A DNA stretch of 64,000 bases from Symsagittifera roscoffensis (lineage: Eukaryota > Xenacoelomorpha > Acoela > Convolutidae), in assembly GCF_963678635.1 (NCBI RefSeq), contig NC_087070.1, positions 1,232,512 through 1,296,511 on the forward strand. Direction: 5' to 3'. A model generated the notes under the pieces. The model searched no databases and was not told the origin of the DNA. It saw only the letters and a list, made by a program, of their open reading frames with translations. Shown one piece after another: positions 23,704 through 35,924 of this stretch. The translations under genes were made by a program, and so were the position numbers. The stretch's first letter is position 1; every line of letters begins with the position of its first letter.

Positions 23704-24700
23704 GACCCTTCTATAATATCCTCAGACAACAAAATAATTTTGAATGGACCACTGAACATCAAACACGATTTGAATAAATTAAAAAACTTTTAACTGAACA
23801 AATTTCAAACACAATTCCAGATCCAAATCAACCATTCTATGCAATGTGCGATGCTTCAAATTTTGGCATCGGCGCAGCATTGCTACAATCACATAGTGGA
23901 ACAAATAAAATGAACCTCATATCAGCAAATTCACGATTAATCACTCAAGCAGAGCTACGACTCTCAACTCTAATGAGAGAATGTACAGCTATAATTTATA
24001 CACTTACAGAATATGAATTTCTGATACTTGGATCCAAACACCCAACAGTTCTATTCACAGATCACAAACCAATTATATTTCTCTTTACACAAAAGTCAAA
24101 TCCAAATCATAGAATTTATAGATTTCAACTAATTCTAATGAAATTTCCAAATCTACATATAGTTTGGACAGCAGGAAAAAACCTTGCGTTACCAGATACA
24201 TTAAGTCGAAATACCCCACCTGAATTACTCACAAGAAAAACTACAGTTGAAATACCACAAAATAATAAATTTTATCTCGCAAAATATGAAACATCACCCC
24301 GACTAGAATGCAAATATGCAGTAAAAACTGATATTGATCAATCACAGATAAATAACCTACAACAATTTCCAATCTACTTAGATTGCCAGAATAATCACTA
24401 CGAAGTTGATTTACTAGGCACATCAACTTTTAAACCAATTTCATACTCACAATGGATAAAAAATAACACTCAACAAAAAAGAATAAAACAACACTCGCAT
24501 AAAAAAGACCTTTTTCCATTAATTGAAAAAGAAGATTTAACCGATAAAATAAATTTATCAGGACCGCAAACAAACGATTCAAAATACACAATAAATCAAG
24601 TTTTTGACCTCCATGACACACTTGACACAATTCCCCTATCAACACTAGAAATTGACAATATTTTCCTCCCCCCAACTTATAAAATTACACTTTAACTTTT
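23704..24700 (+). pseudogene. Element 1 RNase H and tether
   Basis: The RNase H signature is clear in 23844-24695: MCDASNFGIGAALLQ (first Asp), M-R-E-C-T-A-I-I-Y (Glu), LFTDHKPIIFLF (Asp) and DTLSRN near 24196. This is the usual Ty3/gypsy end of RNase H. The remaining roughly 160 codons up to the TAA at about 24693 form the spacer before integrase. The stretch 23704-23843 contains stops (for example TAA near 23776). Confidence 0.85.
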
Positions 24701-25751
24701 AAAACAATATCAAAATTTCGACCCAGTAATTAGACAACTATAATCATGGCACAAATACAAAACTAAGCCCGTAAAAGCAGATACCACAATTTTAGGAAAT
24801 AAAACACTCCTCCGATATTTCCGAAAATTTAATAACACAACAATAAATGAAAATACAGATCTTTTAGAATATCAATTAAATGATTCCCAAGTTCCCTGTC
24901 TTCCTTTAAGTATGATATTAATAGCTTTTAACATCTCACATACACAAAATACTAAAGGACACCCCGGATCAGAAAAAACACACTCGAACTTTACACAAAA
25001 TTTTTATTTCCCAAATGCACCAATTTGGATAAAAGTATTAAACAATGATTGTATAATATGTCAATTGAACAAACCTTATCCAAATCAAAAACAAATAGCA
25101 CAACAACAAGATTTTAAAGGACAAAGTTTATACTTTAACCATCGCATTTCATTCGATACAAAAGGACCAATTCCACCATCTTCTGAAGGAAACTCCTACA
25201 TTGTGGTCATTGTTGACGTATTCACACATTATGTAGCACTCAACCCAGTACCACATTGTAATGCTTATTATGCTTACACGACGCTTTATGAACATTGGAC
25301 AGCTAATTTCGGATAACCCGAAATCTTAGTAACAGACAACGGTACAGGATTCATAAATAATGAAATCATCACACTATGCCACTTATATAACATCAAACAT
25401 AAACCACGTACATCTCATGCACCTTCGAAAAACGGTTTAGTCGAAGGTATGAACCGTTCACTACAAGAATATCTCCGGTGTATCATAAATGGAAATGATA
25501 CAAAATACACAGAATGGTCAGCAGGTGTAAAATTATTTCCCTTAGCATACAATTCACAAATCACGACAACTTTAGGAATGTCACCATACGAAATGGTTTT
25601 TAATCAAAAGTCACGTAAACCAATTATGTTTACAGAAAATTCCCATAAAAATGCACAAGGTTATTGCCAACCAAATAAAGACTCAATTTGTTATAACCTT
25701 TACACACACATGATGAAAATCATTTTCATCAACCACAAATTCTTAAATTAG
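24701..25751 (+). pseudogene. Element 1 integrase core
   Basis: An H-x-H...C-x-x-C zinc module (T-K-G-H-P-G-S-E-K-T-H ... CIICQLNK) is followed by the catalytic triad: Asp at 25155 (SFDTKGP), Asp at 25335 (TDNGTGF) and Glu at 25443 (KNGLVEG). The second Asp and Glu are 35 residues apart, the D,D35E arrangement of retroviral integrases. An in-frame TAA at 25314 splits the core, and TAG ends the block at 25749. MSPYEMVFN near 25578 is the conserved end of the core. Confidence 0.9.
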
Positions 25752-26428
25752 CCTCCGGCACACACACCGAATGGATTTTAAATAGAGATAAAAACACAAT
25801 GAAATCTACCAAAAAGTAACAAAGAAATTGTTACAAATGCAAAACATTAACAATCAAATTAATTCACGCTTTACACCAGCCACAGATTTAAAAACGGGAA
25901 CATTTGTCTTGATACCTAACTTTAATACACAAAAAAGAATCTCAAAAAAAACAACCCCTTCGAAAAGGACCATACCAAATAATTGCCAAACCCACTGACG
26001 TGACGTATAAACTTACAGATTCAACTAAAAAAGAAATTGTTCAACATCGCAACAATCTATTGCCCTACTACACAAAAGAATACGCACTACGCGAATTAAC
26101 TCAATTATATTGTTTCACAGGTTTAAAAGTTATTCAAAATCATCCACATACAGAAAAAGAAATGGATGAACAACACAACGTTCATCATGAAAATCAAAAT
26201 CAAACACAAATCAAAGCTAAAAACAATCATAAAATACCAGACCCAAAAATACCTCAAAAAGAAAGAAAGAACAGGAAAAAGATAGAAAAAATTTCACCAC
26301 AAGAACAACTAGAAAAATCAGAACATAGAGAATCATCACGACTTAGAAATCAACCACGTAAAAACTACAAAACATTCATTCCACAATCTAAAATATTAAA
26401 GAAAGTTGAATTTCAAAAACAACTTTGA
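25752..26428 (+). pseudogene. Element 1 integrase C-terminus (GPY/F module) and pol tail
   Basis: After frameshifts near 25760-25950, the frame gives KGPYQIIAKPTDVTYKL, the GPY/F module of gypsy integrases, then V-Q-H-R-N-N-L-L-P-Y. It ends in a Lys/Glu/Gln/Asn-rich hydrophilic tail to TGA 26428. No chromodomain is seen. Confidence 0.8.
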
Positions 26429-27440
26429 TTTTAAAAATTAATATTTTTTGCACCTCTGGATCATTTTGATTTTTCATTTTTCAAGATAACATGCTGAAAA
26501 ATACGCAACAATTCTAGTTCAGATTCAGCCAATAGGATTCACTTAAATCCGTCATCTTCTATATCTCTAACACCAACCTATTAGCCGAAAGATATTAAAC
26601 TCCAGGCATATCTATAACTATAACTTTACAACCTCCAGGTCAAAAATAAGCAACTCGCTAAAACTTGACAACTAAAATAAATACCACCATAATATTACAA
26701 CCCTCCCCTATGTAATAACGCAAAGATCAACAATATTTTCCCAACTCAGACCTCAAAAACCCTCCAACCAAAAATGGTAAACTAGCCTAAAGTAAAAAAG
26801 GACCATATTCATTTGGCCTAAAGTACAAATATTTCAAAAAACCCCAGATCACCCGACAAATAAAAATAAAGCAAAGAAGACCTGCCGAACACCATAAAAT
26901 CAGACCCCAACAAACTTTCACAAAACTCAACCCACTTGTCAAAAAATCCATAAATAACTCGACCACACATGAATCTCGCATCAAACAACAAAAATATTCG
27001 ACGAAGAAATCATTTCTTAAATGCTCTTCTCTCGATCAGTCAATATCTTCAAAAATACAATTTTAAATTTTTTAATGAAATTTTTCATACTATTCAAACT
27101 TTTGTTCATATTTCTATTTGATACTTTTGAAGCTTTTATAATCATTTTAATAATCTTTTGCAACATTTTTTTAAATTTTCTACTCCCTATTTGAAATATA
27201 TCTCCAACTTTCCCAAATCATTGATCATATTCACAGTTACGATAACTCAAAATCTATTTAAATGATACAAACAATTTTTAGTAGAACAGATACTTTTTTA
27301 CTATTTGTAATTTTCATCATATTTTTATCATCCCTAATACTGACAATGTGCAAATGTGTAAAAAAGGCAATAGTCACATTCGCGTTAGCAACAATCTTTT
27401 TGATTCTTTTCTTCGAAGAATACTACAATATACATAAATC
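26429..27440. other. AT-rich pol-to-ORF interval of element 1 with two tiny membrane ORFs
   Basis: About 1 kb without a convincing gene. A minus-strand ORF (26787-26984, 65 codons) and a plus-strand ORF (27262-27450, 62 codons, MIQTIFSRTDTFLLFVIFII...) each encode hydrophobic, probably membrane-spanning peptides. In element 2 the same interval (pol end to env) holds a spliced antisense gene, so the minus-strand ORF may be a remnant of something similar, but I see no sequence similarity to prove it. Confidence 0.35.
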
Positions 27441-27450
27441 TTCCCACTAG
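27262..27450 (+). CDS. Possible 62-aa two-pass membrane peptide
   Basis: Starts at ATG, has two hydrophobic segments (about residues 12-28 and 36-51) separated by a short basic CKCVKK stretch, and ends just before the proline-rich ORF. In AT-rich DNA such ORFs arise by chance, so coding status is doubtful. It could instead be a first exon or signal segment for the downstream ORF. Confidence 0.2.
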   Translation: MIQTIFSRTDTFLLFVIFIIFLSSLILTMCKCVKKAIVTFALATIFLILFFEEYYNIHKSSH

Positions 27451-27532
27451 AAAAAATTAATCGAACAGTTTCAAAAATTGCTAACCAACAATCACAAAAT
27501 CAGTCTTCACCGACATCATCCCAAGAAAACCC

Positions 27533-29305
27533 AGCAATACCCACAACTACCCAAAACCCCCAAACATCCACACGAATTTTTTTTCAAGATAATCCATACA
27601 CTTTTGAAGAACGACACGCTCGCCTTTCCGAACCATTAGAACCAGTTCAGCGACAGGCACCTCTAAGTGAACCAACATATAATTTGTAACCCACATTACC
27701 ACAAGAATTAAGCAGAATAAGAAACATTAGTCAAAACCAAAATACAGTCGAAATAAATAGACAAATTATACATCCACGAAGAAATAGAAGTTTTCAAACC
27801 CCTAGAGTTCATTTTGATATACCCCAATCACCAACAGCAACTACTTCAGAAATTTCAGGTAGTACATTGCCAGAAACTCCCACACTACTTTCACAACAGA
27901 GCACCTCAAACATACCCTCAAATTACTTAGGTTCAACACCAACATCTGAGCAAATACGCAAAACTCCCTTTAACCCCCCCAATCCCACAACTACTCAAAA
28001 CCCCCAAACATCCACACGAATTTCTTTTCAAGATAATCCATACACTTTTGAAGAACGACACGCTCGCCTTTCCGAACCATTAGAACCAGTTCAGCGACAG
28101 GCACCTCTAAGTGAACCAACATATAATTTGTACCCCACATTACCACAAGAATTAAGCAGAATAAGAAACATTAATCAAAACCAAAATACAGTCGAAATAA
28201 ATAGACAAATTATACATCCACGAAGAAATAGAAGTTTTCAAACCCCTAGAGTTCATTTTGATATACCCCAATCACCAACAGCAACTACTTGAGAAATTTC
28301 AGGTAGTACATTGCCAGAAACTCCCACACTACTTTCACAACAGAGCACCTCAAATATACCCTCAAATTACTTAGGTTCAACACCAACATCTGAGCAAATA
28401 CGCAAAAATCCCTTTAACCCCCCCAATCCCACAACTACACAAAACCCCCAAACATCCACACGAATTTCTTTTCAAGATAATCCATACACTTTTGAAGAAC
28501 GACACGCTCGCCTTTCCGAACCATTAGAACCAGTTCAGCGACAGGCACCTCTAAGTGAACCAACATATAATTTGTACCCCACATTACCACAAGAATTAAG
28601 CAGAATAAGAAACATTAGTCAAAACCAAAATACAGTTGAAATAAGTAGACAAATTATACATCCACGAAGAAATAGAAGTTTTCAAACCCCTAGAGTTCAT
28701 TTTGATATACCCCAATAACCAACAGCAACTACTTCAGAAATTTCAGGTAGTACATTGCCAGAAACTCCCACACTACTTTCACAACAGAGCACCTCAAATA
28801 TACCCTCAAATTACTTAGGTTCAACACCAACATCTGAGCAAATACGCAAAAATCCCTTTAACCCCCCCAATCCCACAACTACACAAAACCCCCAAACATC
28901 CACACGAATTTCTTTTCAAGATAATCCATACACTTTTGAAGAACGACACGCTCGCCTTTCCGAACCATTAGAACCAGTTCAGCGACAGGCACCTCTAAGT
29001 GAACCAACATATAATTTGTACCCCACATTACCACAAGAATTAAGCAGAATAAGAAACATTAGTCAAAACCAAAATACAGTTGAAATAAATAGACAAATTA
29101 TACATCCACGAAGAAATAGAAGTTTTCAAACCCCTAGAGTTCATTTTGATATACCCCAATCACCAACAGCAACTACTTCAGAAATTTCAGGTAGTACATT
29201 GCCAGAAACTCCCACACTACTTTCACAACAGAGCACCTCAAATATACCCTCAAATTACTTAGGTTCAACACCAACATCTGAGCAAATACGCAAAAATCCC
29301 TTTAA
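27533..29305 (+). repeat. 444-bp in-frame tandem repeats (about 4 copies)
   Basis: Full units start at 27867, 28311 and 28755; partial units are at about 27533-27866 and 29199-29305. The 444-bp period equals 148 codons, so copy number can vary without changing frame. Units differ at only a few positions, meaning the expansion is recent relative to the provirus or has been homogenised. Confidence 0.95.
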
Positions 29306-29323
29306 CCCCCCCCCCCCCCCCCC
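29306..29323 (+). repeat. Poly-C tract, 18 nt
   Basis: Sister repeat units have seven C at this place; here there are eighteen. The change breaks the proline-rich reading frame. It could be true replication slippage or an assembly/sequencing artefact. Confidence 0.9.
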
Positions 29324-29919
29324 AATCCCACAGCACGACTACCATATTGGGCAACACACTCATATACACAAGGTGATCCAAACTTAGTGAATGATCCAAT
29401 AGATATTTCTACGGATACAACACTATCATCACTACCAGAAACATTATCACTAACGTCGACGCCATCATTCAGTCAAATTTCACCGACGCTTTTCCCTTTA
29501 AATTTTCCAAATAACCTCGACGCTAGATATCGAGAGCAATCATCAACAAATATCCCTTTACGACTGGACTGGAATACATTCGTAGCAACCCCACCATTAT
29601 TTGGACAACATCAAGATAGTAACCGACTCCACAGTTGGGCACTTAACAGACTACAATATAGACAAGATATCCACGAAGATATTCGTGAACACAATATTCG
29701 AATACTTCAACAAAATAGTCTCCAATTAAAATTCGAAATCACGATCAAACTTAACAATATTGTTCAACATACCTACCCATTAAATCCACCAAATACAACA
29801 GCTCAGTCGCTACCACCACCATTTATAACAACTAAAGTCATATATAAATACGATAGATTTACAAAAAACACAATTGGTTACATCACATTTTATAACCCAT
29901 ACTCAGGATTATCATACAC

Positions 29920-32533
29920 ATGTATATTCTAAAAATATTAACATTTCAACACATCTTTTTTCTAATAATTTCCGACCAAAACACAAATCCTTCTTCTCGC
30001 ACAGGACCCCAGGATTTATTAGTAACACACTACGTTTGTGAAGAAAACGAACAAAAAACACTACAAACAAATGCAAAAAATCAAGTATCACAATGCGAAA
30101 CAGAACCAAAAGCTATAGAAACTACAAATATAATAGCAACATTGTATTCAAAAGCCCGAGCAACAACAGTCAAAGGATATAAATTTACAGCACCATTTTC
30201 CGAAAAGAAAGTACACTGTTCACAAGTTTCCAATGGAAATAAGAACCGATTTGATCACGAATCATTCTATCAAAGCAATATAGAACGACTTTTACACATA
30301 AATCCCGATGATTGTAAAAACAAACTACTCAGACTGAACATCACAAGAAATAGAAACACAGACAGGAAAATGGTAAATTTCCAAGTCTTTGCCGATTCTG
30401 TACATCAAGCACAACTTGAACGATATCAAGGACATATAAAATTGACAAAAAATACCCATACAACGGCGCACACGGAAGGTTAACTTATGACATACACGAT
30501 GAATACTGGATACCACATATTGGAACAAATGACCCCTCAAACTGCAAAGCAGACACAAAAAATAAAGGATATCAAGAAATTATGTTTTTCGATTGGAAAA
30601 TACAACTCAAAAAAGTACAACTCACACGAGATTTATCTGATAACACAATGATCTATCAAGGAATTAGATTATCTTGCAAAAATGATCAAGGTTATTGTGA
30701 CCCTACAACAAGGACCCAAGCAACAATTGTTTGGTTTCCCGAAGATACATGCACAACATTCCAAGTAGCAAAAACACACGCTCGAATGATAAAAGTTCAT
30801 GAAAAATATTTTATAGAATCAATTCCATACGAACAAGTAAATCCATCCCGAAAACAAAGTAATGATTTTAGAAATATTCATGATATATGAAAAAAATTAA
30901 CACGTTTCCAAATCTATCAAGAAACAGAAATTGCATGTAAATACAGAAATCCACTTTATAAGACACAATACTCTGAAATACTTGTCGAATACGAAAAAGG
31001 TTTCGACATGACCACTGGAAAAATGAAATTTGACCCCTATACCACAAGTCACCCTATAAATGAAGGAACATCATACATCCCAGTTAACTTTCTAAACAGC
31101 ACAGGTCAACCTGGTGGAAAACTAACACCACATGACAGTAAAAGCACACGTTTACAAGAACTATCACTAATGAATAGCACCTATTTCGGTAATATTCATT
31201 ACGATATCCACTTGGATATGAAGTTAGACTACACAATTAGTCGAATTTTTCAAGAAATGTCACTCTCCGAATTAGAGACACTTCATCAACTATGCGAATT
31301 GGAAAGAACACAAATCCTACAATCACTCGCACTAGCAGTACTAAAAATACCCTACGCAGGATACTTATTATTAGGAAACAGATCAAATTTTCTAGACTAC
31401 GAAGGAAATATTTTATCGTGTTATACTTGTACCAAAAAAGTATCCCCACTATATGTTTTTGAAGACAAACGTTGTTATAAAAGAATCCCTTTATTCTATA
31501 AATATAAAGTACATTTTGTCGAGACACTTTCAAGACGAACATATTTTTGGGATACCGCAGTCTCATGTGGATCAGAAAATAGCCACAATGTAGTACAATT
31601 GAATCCTGATGAAGATAAATACTATCTCCTTACACCATACCCTACATTAATGCAATCACTCAAAAAATTTTCACCCGAAAGCATCAGAGCTATTGCTCGT
31701 AATCCAATTATTGATTTACAATCAATTGGAATATATTCTAAATCAGATATCCAACATCACATCAGAACACAACAAATTCAGGAATTGTTAACACAAATGA
31801 ACACAATACAAAGACATTCAATTGACCAGAATTTAAGAAAACTTGCCGAAACCCCAGGATTCGCAGATATTTATACACAAGATTATAGCGGATATTTTAA
31901 AGACATTAAAGACTACATATATTTAAACGGTGAAAAATACAGACCACAAGATATTTCACCTATAAATATTTTCAGTTTTGTCACCCTAAAGAACGAAATT
32001 CTAGCTTTTCTAGGATGGCCCTATTACATCTTAGAAAAACTATCTTATACGCCATGTTTAATTTTATAGGATTTCTTTTCTCACTCTTAAAAGGAATCTA
32101 TAACACATGCAATATACACACACACGTAAACAGACAAGCAAGCGTAGCACGTATACTATTTGCAGGATTTTTTGGAATTTTTTCATCATCAATAAACAAA
32201 ACACTTCTAGATGCACAAATAAAAGAATATAACACAAAAATATCCACAAGACAAAACACCTACGACGAAGAACACAATAATATAGAGATAACACCTACCG
32301 CACCACAGTTGCCATCCCTACCACAAAATCATTCATTATCATTAGTTCCCCGTAATTTCCGAAACCTAGCAATCACAAATAATCCAAATTCTAGACCAAA
32401 TATAACACAAAGCCCCATCCAACATATAATGACACATCATTCACAAAATGATAATACATACGAACAAATTATCGAACAACCCCACACCACCACTTTTCAG
32501 TCTCAACATAATCATTTTTTTAGCCCACGATGA
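29920..32533 (+). pseudogene. env: Element 1 env-like glycoprotein, broken
   Basis: ATG at 29920 is followed by a hydrophobic signal peptide (about residues 4-18). The ectodomain is cysteine-rich and interrupted by a frameshift near 30455 and a TGA at 30888. The block 31008-32069 has LHQLCELERTQILQSLALAV, N-R-S glycosylation sites, S-C-Y-T-C-T, and R-C-Y-K-R-I-P. These features align one for one with env of element 2 (C-E-L-E-R, A-G-Y-x-L-x-x-N-R-S, C-Y-x-R-I-P). A further shift near 32040 leads into hydrophobic segments (FNFIGFLFSLLKGIYNTC; ARILFAGFFGIFSSSI) for membrane anchoring and a cytoplasmic tail. Envelope function is inferred from position, signal peptide, anchor and conserved cysteines; the viral glycoprotein family is not identified. 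Confidence 0.75.
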
Positions 32534-34314
32534 GCCGACGATTTGGATCCCTCCATCGCTCAAATTCCCACCCAGCCAACCTCCAAACTCAAATCCCAAT
32601 AGTTCCCCTTTTTGCTTTCCCACCACCCGATTTTCCGATTATTAATATATCATCAAGCACGAATTCTGATACTAACTCAGATATTTCAGTTTTATATTCT
32701 ATGTCACAATTTAATAACCCTAATGTAGAAGCCCCCGACGAATTTGCAGACTCCGAACCATCTCCCTCTAATTATACCCAGACCAACTCCTCAGTTTTTT
32801 CAAAACCCCCTTTTCAACCAATTCCATCTAATAATCCACTCTCATCCATTTCCACTCCTTCTTATGCTTCCCAAGTGACCCCAACCTATTCTCCACTACA
32901 TTCCGACAGATCATATAATAATTCCCCAGATACCCCCCAAATTTCCCAGGAGCTCGATAACTTTATAACTTTACAACAACAATTAATACACCCCAACACC
33001 CTTACAATACATCAACTATCATCCACAATAACATCCTCAAATTCACCTACTCCCACACCCTCTTCAGCTTACACTCCATCATTAGCTCAATCATCCACAT
33101 CCACCGAAATACCTACTAGCCTTCACAGAGCTTATCGCACTTTTAAACGAAAATTTCCAAATCACCCATTCCCAACCAAACCCGGAACAGCCCGCGAATA
33201 TATTAATCACCCGCAACACACCAACACGAAAAATTATCTTGAAATCACCGTACCCTTATTTCCGCAATATACATTAAACACACCTAACGACACTAATGAC
33301 ACACGCAATTTTGTAGATGAACATGTTTTAATGCCAACTTTTCATTGGACAGCTTATTATAATTTTACTAACCCCCTTTGCCTACCACTAGCAAATACTC
33401 ATGACAGCATAGAAAAGAACAAAAACATGTTTTATAGACTCAACACAACACTAACACCTCGACAATTTACTTACGTTGGATATAAAAAGTTACTAAAAAC
33501 ATTCACTGCACCCCAAGCTAACGAATTTGCAATAGAATATTATGATCATAATATCATCCGCCCTAATCAAGACCAATTTTTAGATGAAGACCGCTTCGCA
33601 AACCCGCAACTATCAGAATAATTTTTCATCAAAACATCATACGTATTCACACTTAATATTTTTGATAGAAAGAATGACCACATTATTTCAGAATCACTAG
33701 CTGATATTCAAGCATACGAGAGCTTCTATGATAAATTTCAGTTATTTTCACTACCCTTTCACTTTCTTTCAACACAGGAACGCAATTTGCACTATTCTCA
33801 CAATATTTTGTTACGCACTAAACAAACCCACACATATACATACTATCGTTTTATACAAAATCATTTTGATTTGCATACCCCATCAAGACAACCTCACCAT
33901 CATTTTCAGTTTCTTAACTCAAAGTACACGTCACCATTTTTCCTTAATTTTACATATTGCATCAAAGATACTATTTTCCACGGCATCCTCCGCAACTATG
34001 ACCCAGTTACCCAAATGTATATATTCTGTCCCATCACGAAGACCTTCAATGCCCAAGAATACCGACCCTTCCTTATCCCGCATGAATTTATCCAGCCTAT
34101 TGAAATACCCATATTAGAATTCATTCACAATACTAAATATAATCATACTTACGAGTTTGCAGTAGGCACCGAAGGAGTAAACACCATTAAAGCACTTCAA
34201 TTACTTTGGCCACTGCTACAAACTAAAAACATAATACGCATACTAGCCAAATTACTAACAACATCAGATATGATCCACGACATCTTCCCCCACGGCTTTT
34301 TCCCAGAAGATTAA
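32521..34314 (+). pseudogene. Element 1 post-env ORF, about 595 codons, one stop
   Basis: ATG at 32530 is preceded by a strong splice acceptor (ATCATTTTTTTAG ending 32523). The frame is open to a TAA at 33619, then open again in the same frame to the TAA at 34312-34314. The first 200 residues are Ser/Pro/Thr-rich and probably disordered; the rest looks folded (H-R-A-Y-R-T-F-K-R-K-F-P, then P-T-F-H-W-T-A-Y-Y-N-F-T-N-P, and at the end Y-E-F-A-V-G-T-E-G-V-N). No family is recognised. Its position after env and the acceptor suggest a regulatory or accessory protein made from spliced RNA, like the 3' genes of complex retroviruses; that role is inference. Confidence 0.6.
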
Positions 34315-34315
34315 G

Positions 34316-34399
34316 GTAAGTATAACTTGAAATACTCTTAACTAATAAATTTAAATTAGTACTAACCATTTTCTATCAATGTTTGATTTATATTTCTAG
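34316..34399 (+). other. Probable 84-nt intron in the 3' untranslated region
   Basis: Immediately after the post-env stop codon is AAG|GTAAGTATAA, a near-perfect donor. TTTATATTTCTAG ends at 34399 and is a good acceptor. Removing 84 nt leaves coding sequence untouched. Confidence 0.5.
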
Positions 34400-35924
34400 T
34401 CTTCACACCACGATCATCTACAAAACAGAAAAGAAAAATAAAAATACAAACTTGTTAAATTCTCTGAAAATTTGTTAATTTCTTGCACTAAATAATGTAG
34501 TAAAATTAATACCAAATGTAGTAATTTTATATATAAATTATTTCCCCATGAAGCAGTAAACTTAGCTACGATGAAAATTTATAATTTTAAACTTCCCCCA
34601 AAACGCAGTAAAATTCAAATTCTATGCAATAAATTGATAAAATGAGAAAGCAGTACTAACCTTTTCAATATTTTTATTCACTCGCATAAGAATTCTATCC
34701 AAACTCGCACAGCTCGCCCACGAAGAATTGTTTAAATAATGATTTTGAGTTTCAAGATTTCACTATCAACAACTCTAAGACACGATAACAAGTTTCAAAC
34801 TTTCCTTTAACCCGGTTGGAAAGGAATTTTATACTAAACCACTAAACTAATCAACGCAGCTTACTAAACACCACAAATCATAAAATAACAGCATGACTAA
34901 GAAAAGAAAACCAACGGTACCCAAACCGGATTAACCCAGTTTAAAATTGGATAATTTATTCTTTTGAAGACTATTATAAAGTCTAAAAAAGAAATAATAA
35001 AACACAAAAAAGTCGCAAGACAAACCCATACCAAAAGCAATTTGATTTTTGAAAAAAAGACACAACCAAAGTAACATAAGAAAGACCAACATAAACCCAA
35101 CATAAAACGTTACCACATAACAGGACCTCTCAAAGAAACAGCATGAAATCATACTCCCACTCCTGGCCTAACCCACCAGAGAGGACGTCCTGAGAATGCT
35201 CTATAGCCGGCCTAACCCACCGCGCTACATCCACGCTTTGTGACCACACTCCTATTTTTCATAAGAAGTACTCAAGGGTGAGTAACTCTTCAAAATAACC
35301 GAACTAAAACAAAACGCGTTTGTGAAAACGACTAACTAAAATCATGATTAAAAAACCGAATTAACATAATTTTATAAAATGTAAATCATACTTTGCAGTA
35401 TATAGATCATACACAACAACAAAGACGAACATCCAAAGACCAGATGATCGCATCACATTCGAACAAAAGAATGGCTAAACACAACCGACATGCCGTCCAC
35501 AATCACAACTCAAAGGATTTAGAGTACGACTTGACTTCGCAGAAAAGGACTTCATTGAACTAGAACAATGACCACCTCGATGGTCAAGTATACGTACAGA
35601 TCCGATTTACAAGGCATCCCTTCCACGCACGATCTTCACGCCATTCCCAGACGAGGTTGCACACAAAACAAGTTCTCTACATAATACAGAAAAACCTGTC
35701 ATAGCAAACCATTTTGAGATCGGATTGATTTCATTGGGGATCACAGTCGTTGTCAAATGACGACGTAACAATTTCCTATCCATAATTCCAGCGTCCTGGA
35801 GCGTTCTTCTCCAAGAGAAACCGGACAAGAAAATGATGTTCGCCAAATACCAACGTTCATCATCCATCTTTCAAATTGCAGAGAGGAAAGATAGTTCTAA
35901 AAATTTCTGTAAACCCCGGATGGG
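34400..35924. other. 3' noncoding region of element 1
   Basis: About 1.5 kb between the last sense ORF and the 3' LTR. A GGCCTAACCCACC motif occurs twice near 35164 and 35208. The purine run GAGAGGAAAGATAG at about 35881 and GGATGGG next to the LTR are weak polypurine-tract candidates. Apart from the antisense ORF at 35607-35867, no coding sequence stands out. Confidence 0.5.
35607..35867 (-). CDS. Antisense 86-aa ORF next to the 3' LTR
   Basis: ATG at 35867 opens 86 codons (MDDERWYLANIIFLSGFSW...) ending TAA. It lies 57 bp inside the 3' LTR and is read away from it on the minus strand. Its base composition is clearly less AT-rich than its surroundings, and it has a mixed, protein-like composition without the Asn/Lys/Ile bias of chance ORFs here. 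It contains one moderately hydrophobic stretch (FAMTGFSVLCRELVLC). No family is recognised. It could be expressed from an antisense promoter in the 3' LTR, or be captured host sequence. Confidence 0.35.
   Translation of the reverse strand: MDDERWYLANIIFLSGFSWRRTLQDAGIMDRKLLRRHLTTTVIPNEINPISKWFAMTGFSVLCRELVLCATSSGNGVKIVRGRDAL

Larger units (their letters stand above)
27440..29932 (+). pseudogene. Element 1 proline/serine-rich pre-env ORF expanded by tandem repeats
   Basis: One frame runs from after a TAA near 27436 to a TAA at 29930. The first 1.9 kb consists of 444-bp repeats, each coding 148 residues rich in Pro, Ser, Thr and Arg with a conserved R-H-A-R-L-S-E-P-L-E-P-V-Q-R-Q core. In-frame stops occur at 27688, 28291 and 28717; each looks like a single-base change relative to sister units. 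A poly-C tract at 29306-29323 shifts the frame. The last 180 codons (from about 29387) are unique, with L-R-L-D-W-N-T-F-V and a hydrophobic-aromatic end (YNPYSGLSYTCIF). No start codon is obvious, so it may be expressed by splicing. Function is unknown; its 3' end overlaps the env start by 13 nt. Confidence 0.6.
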
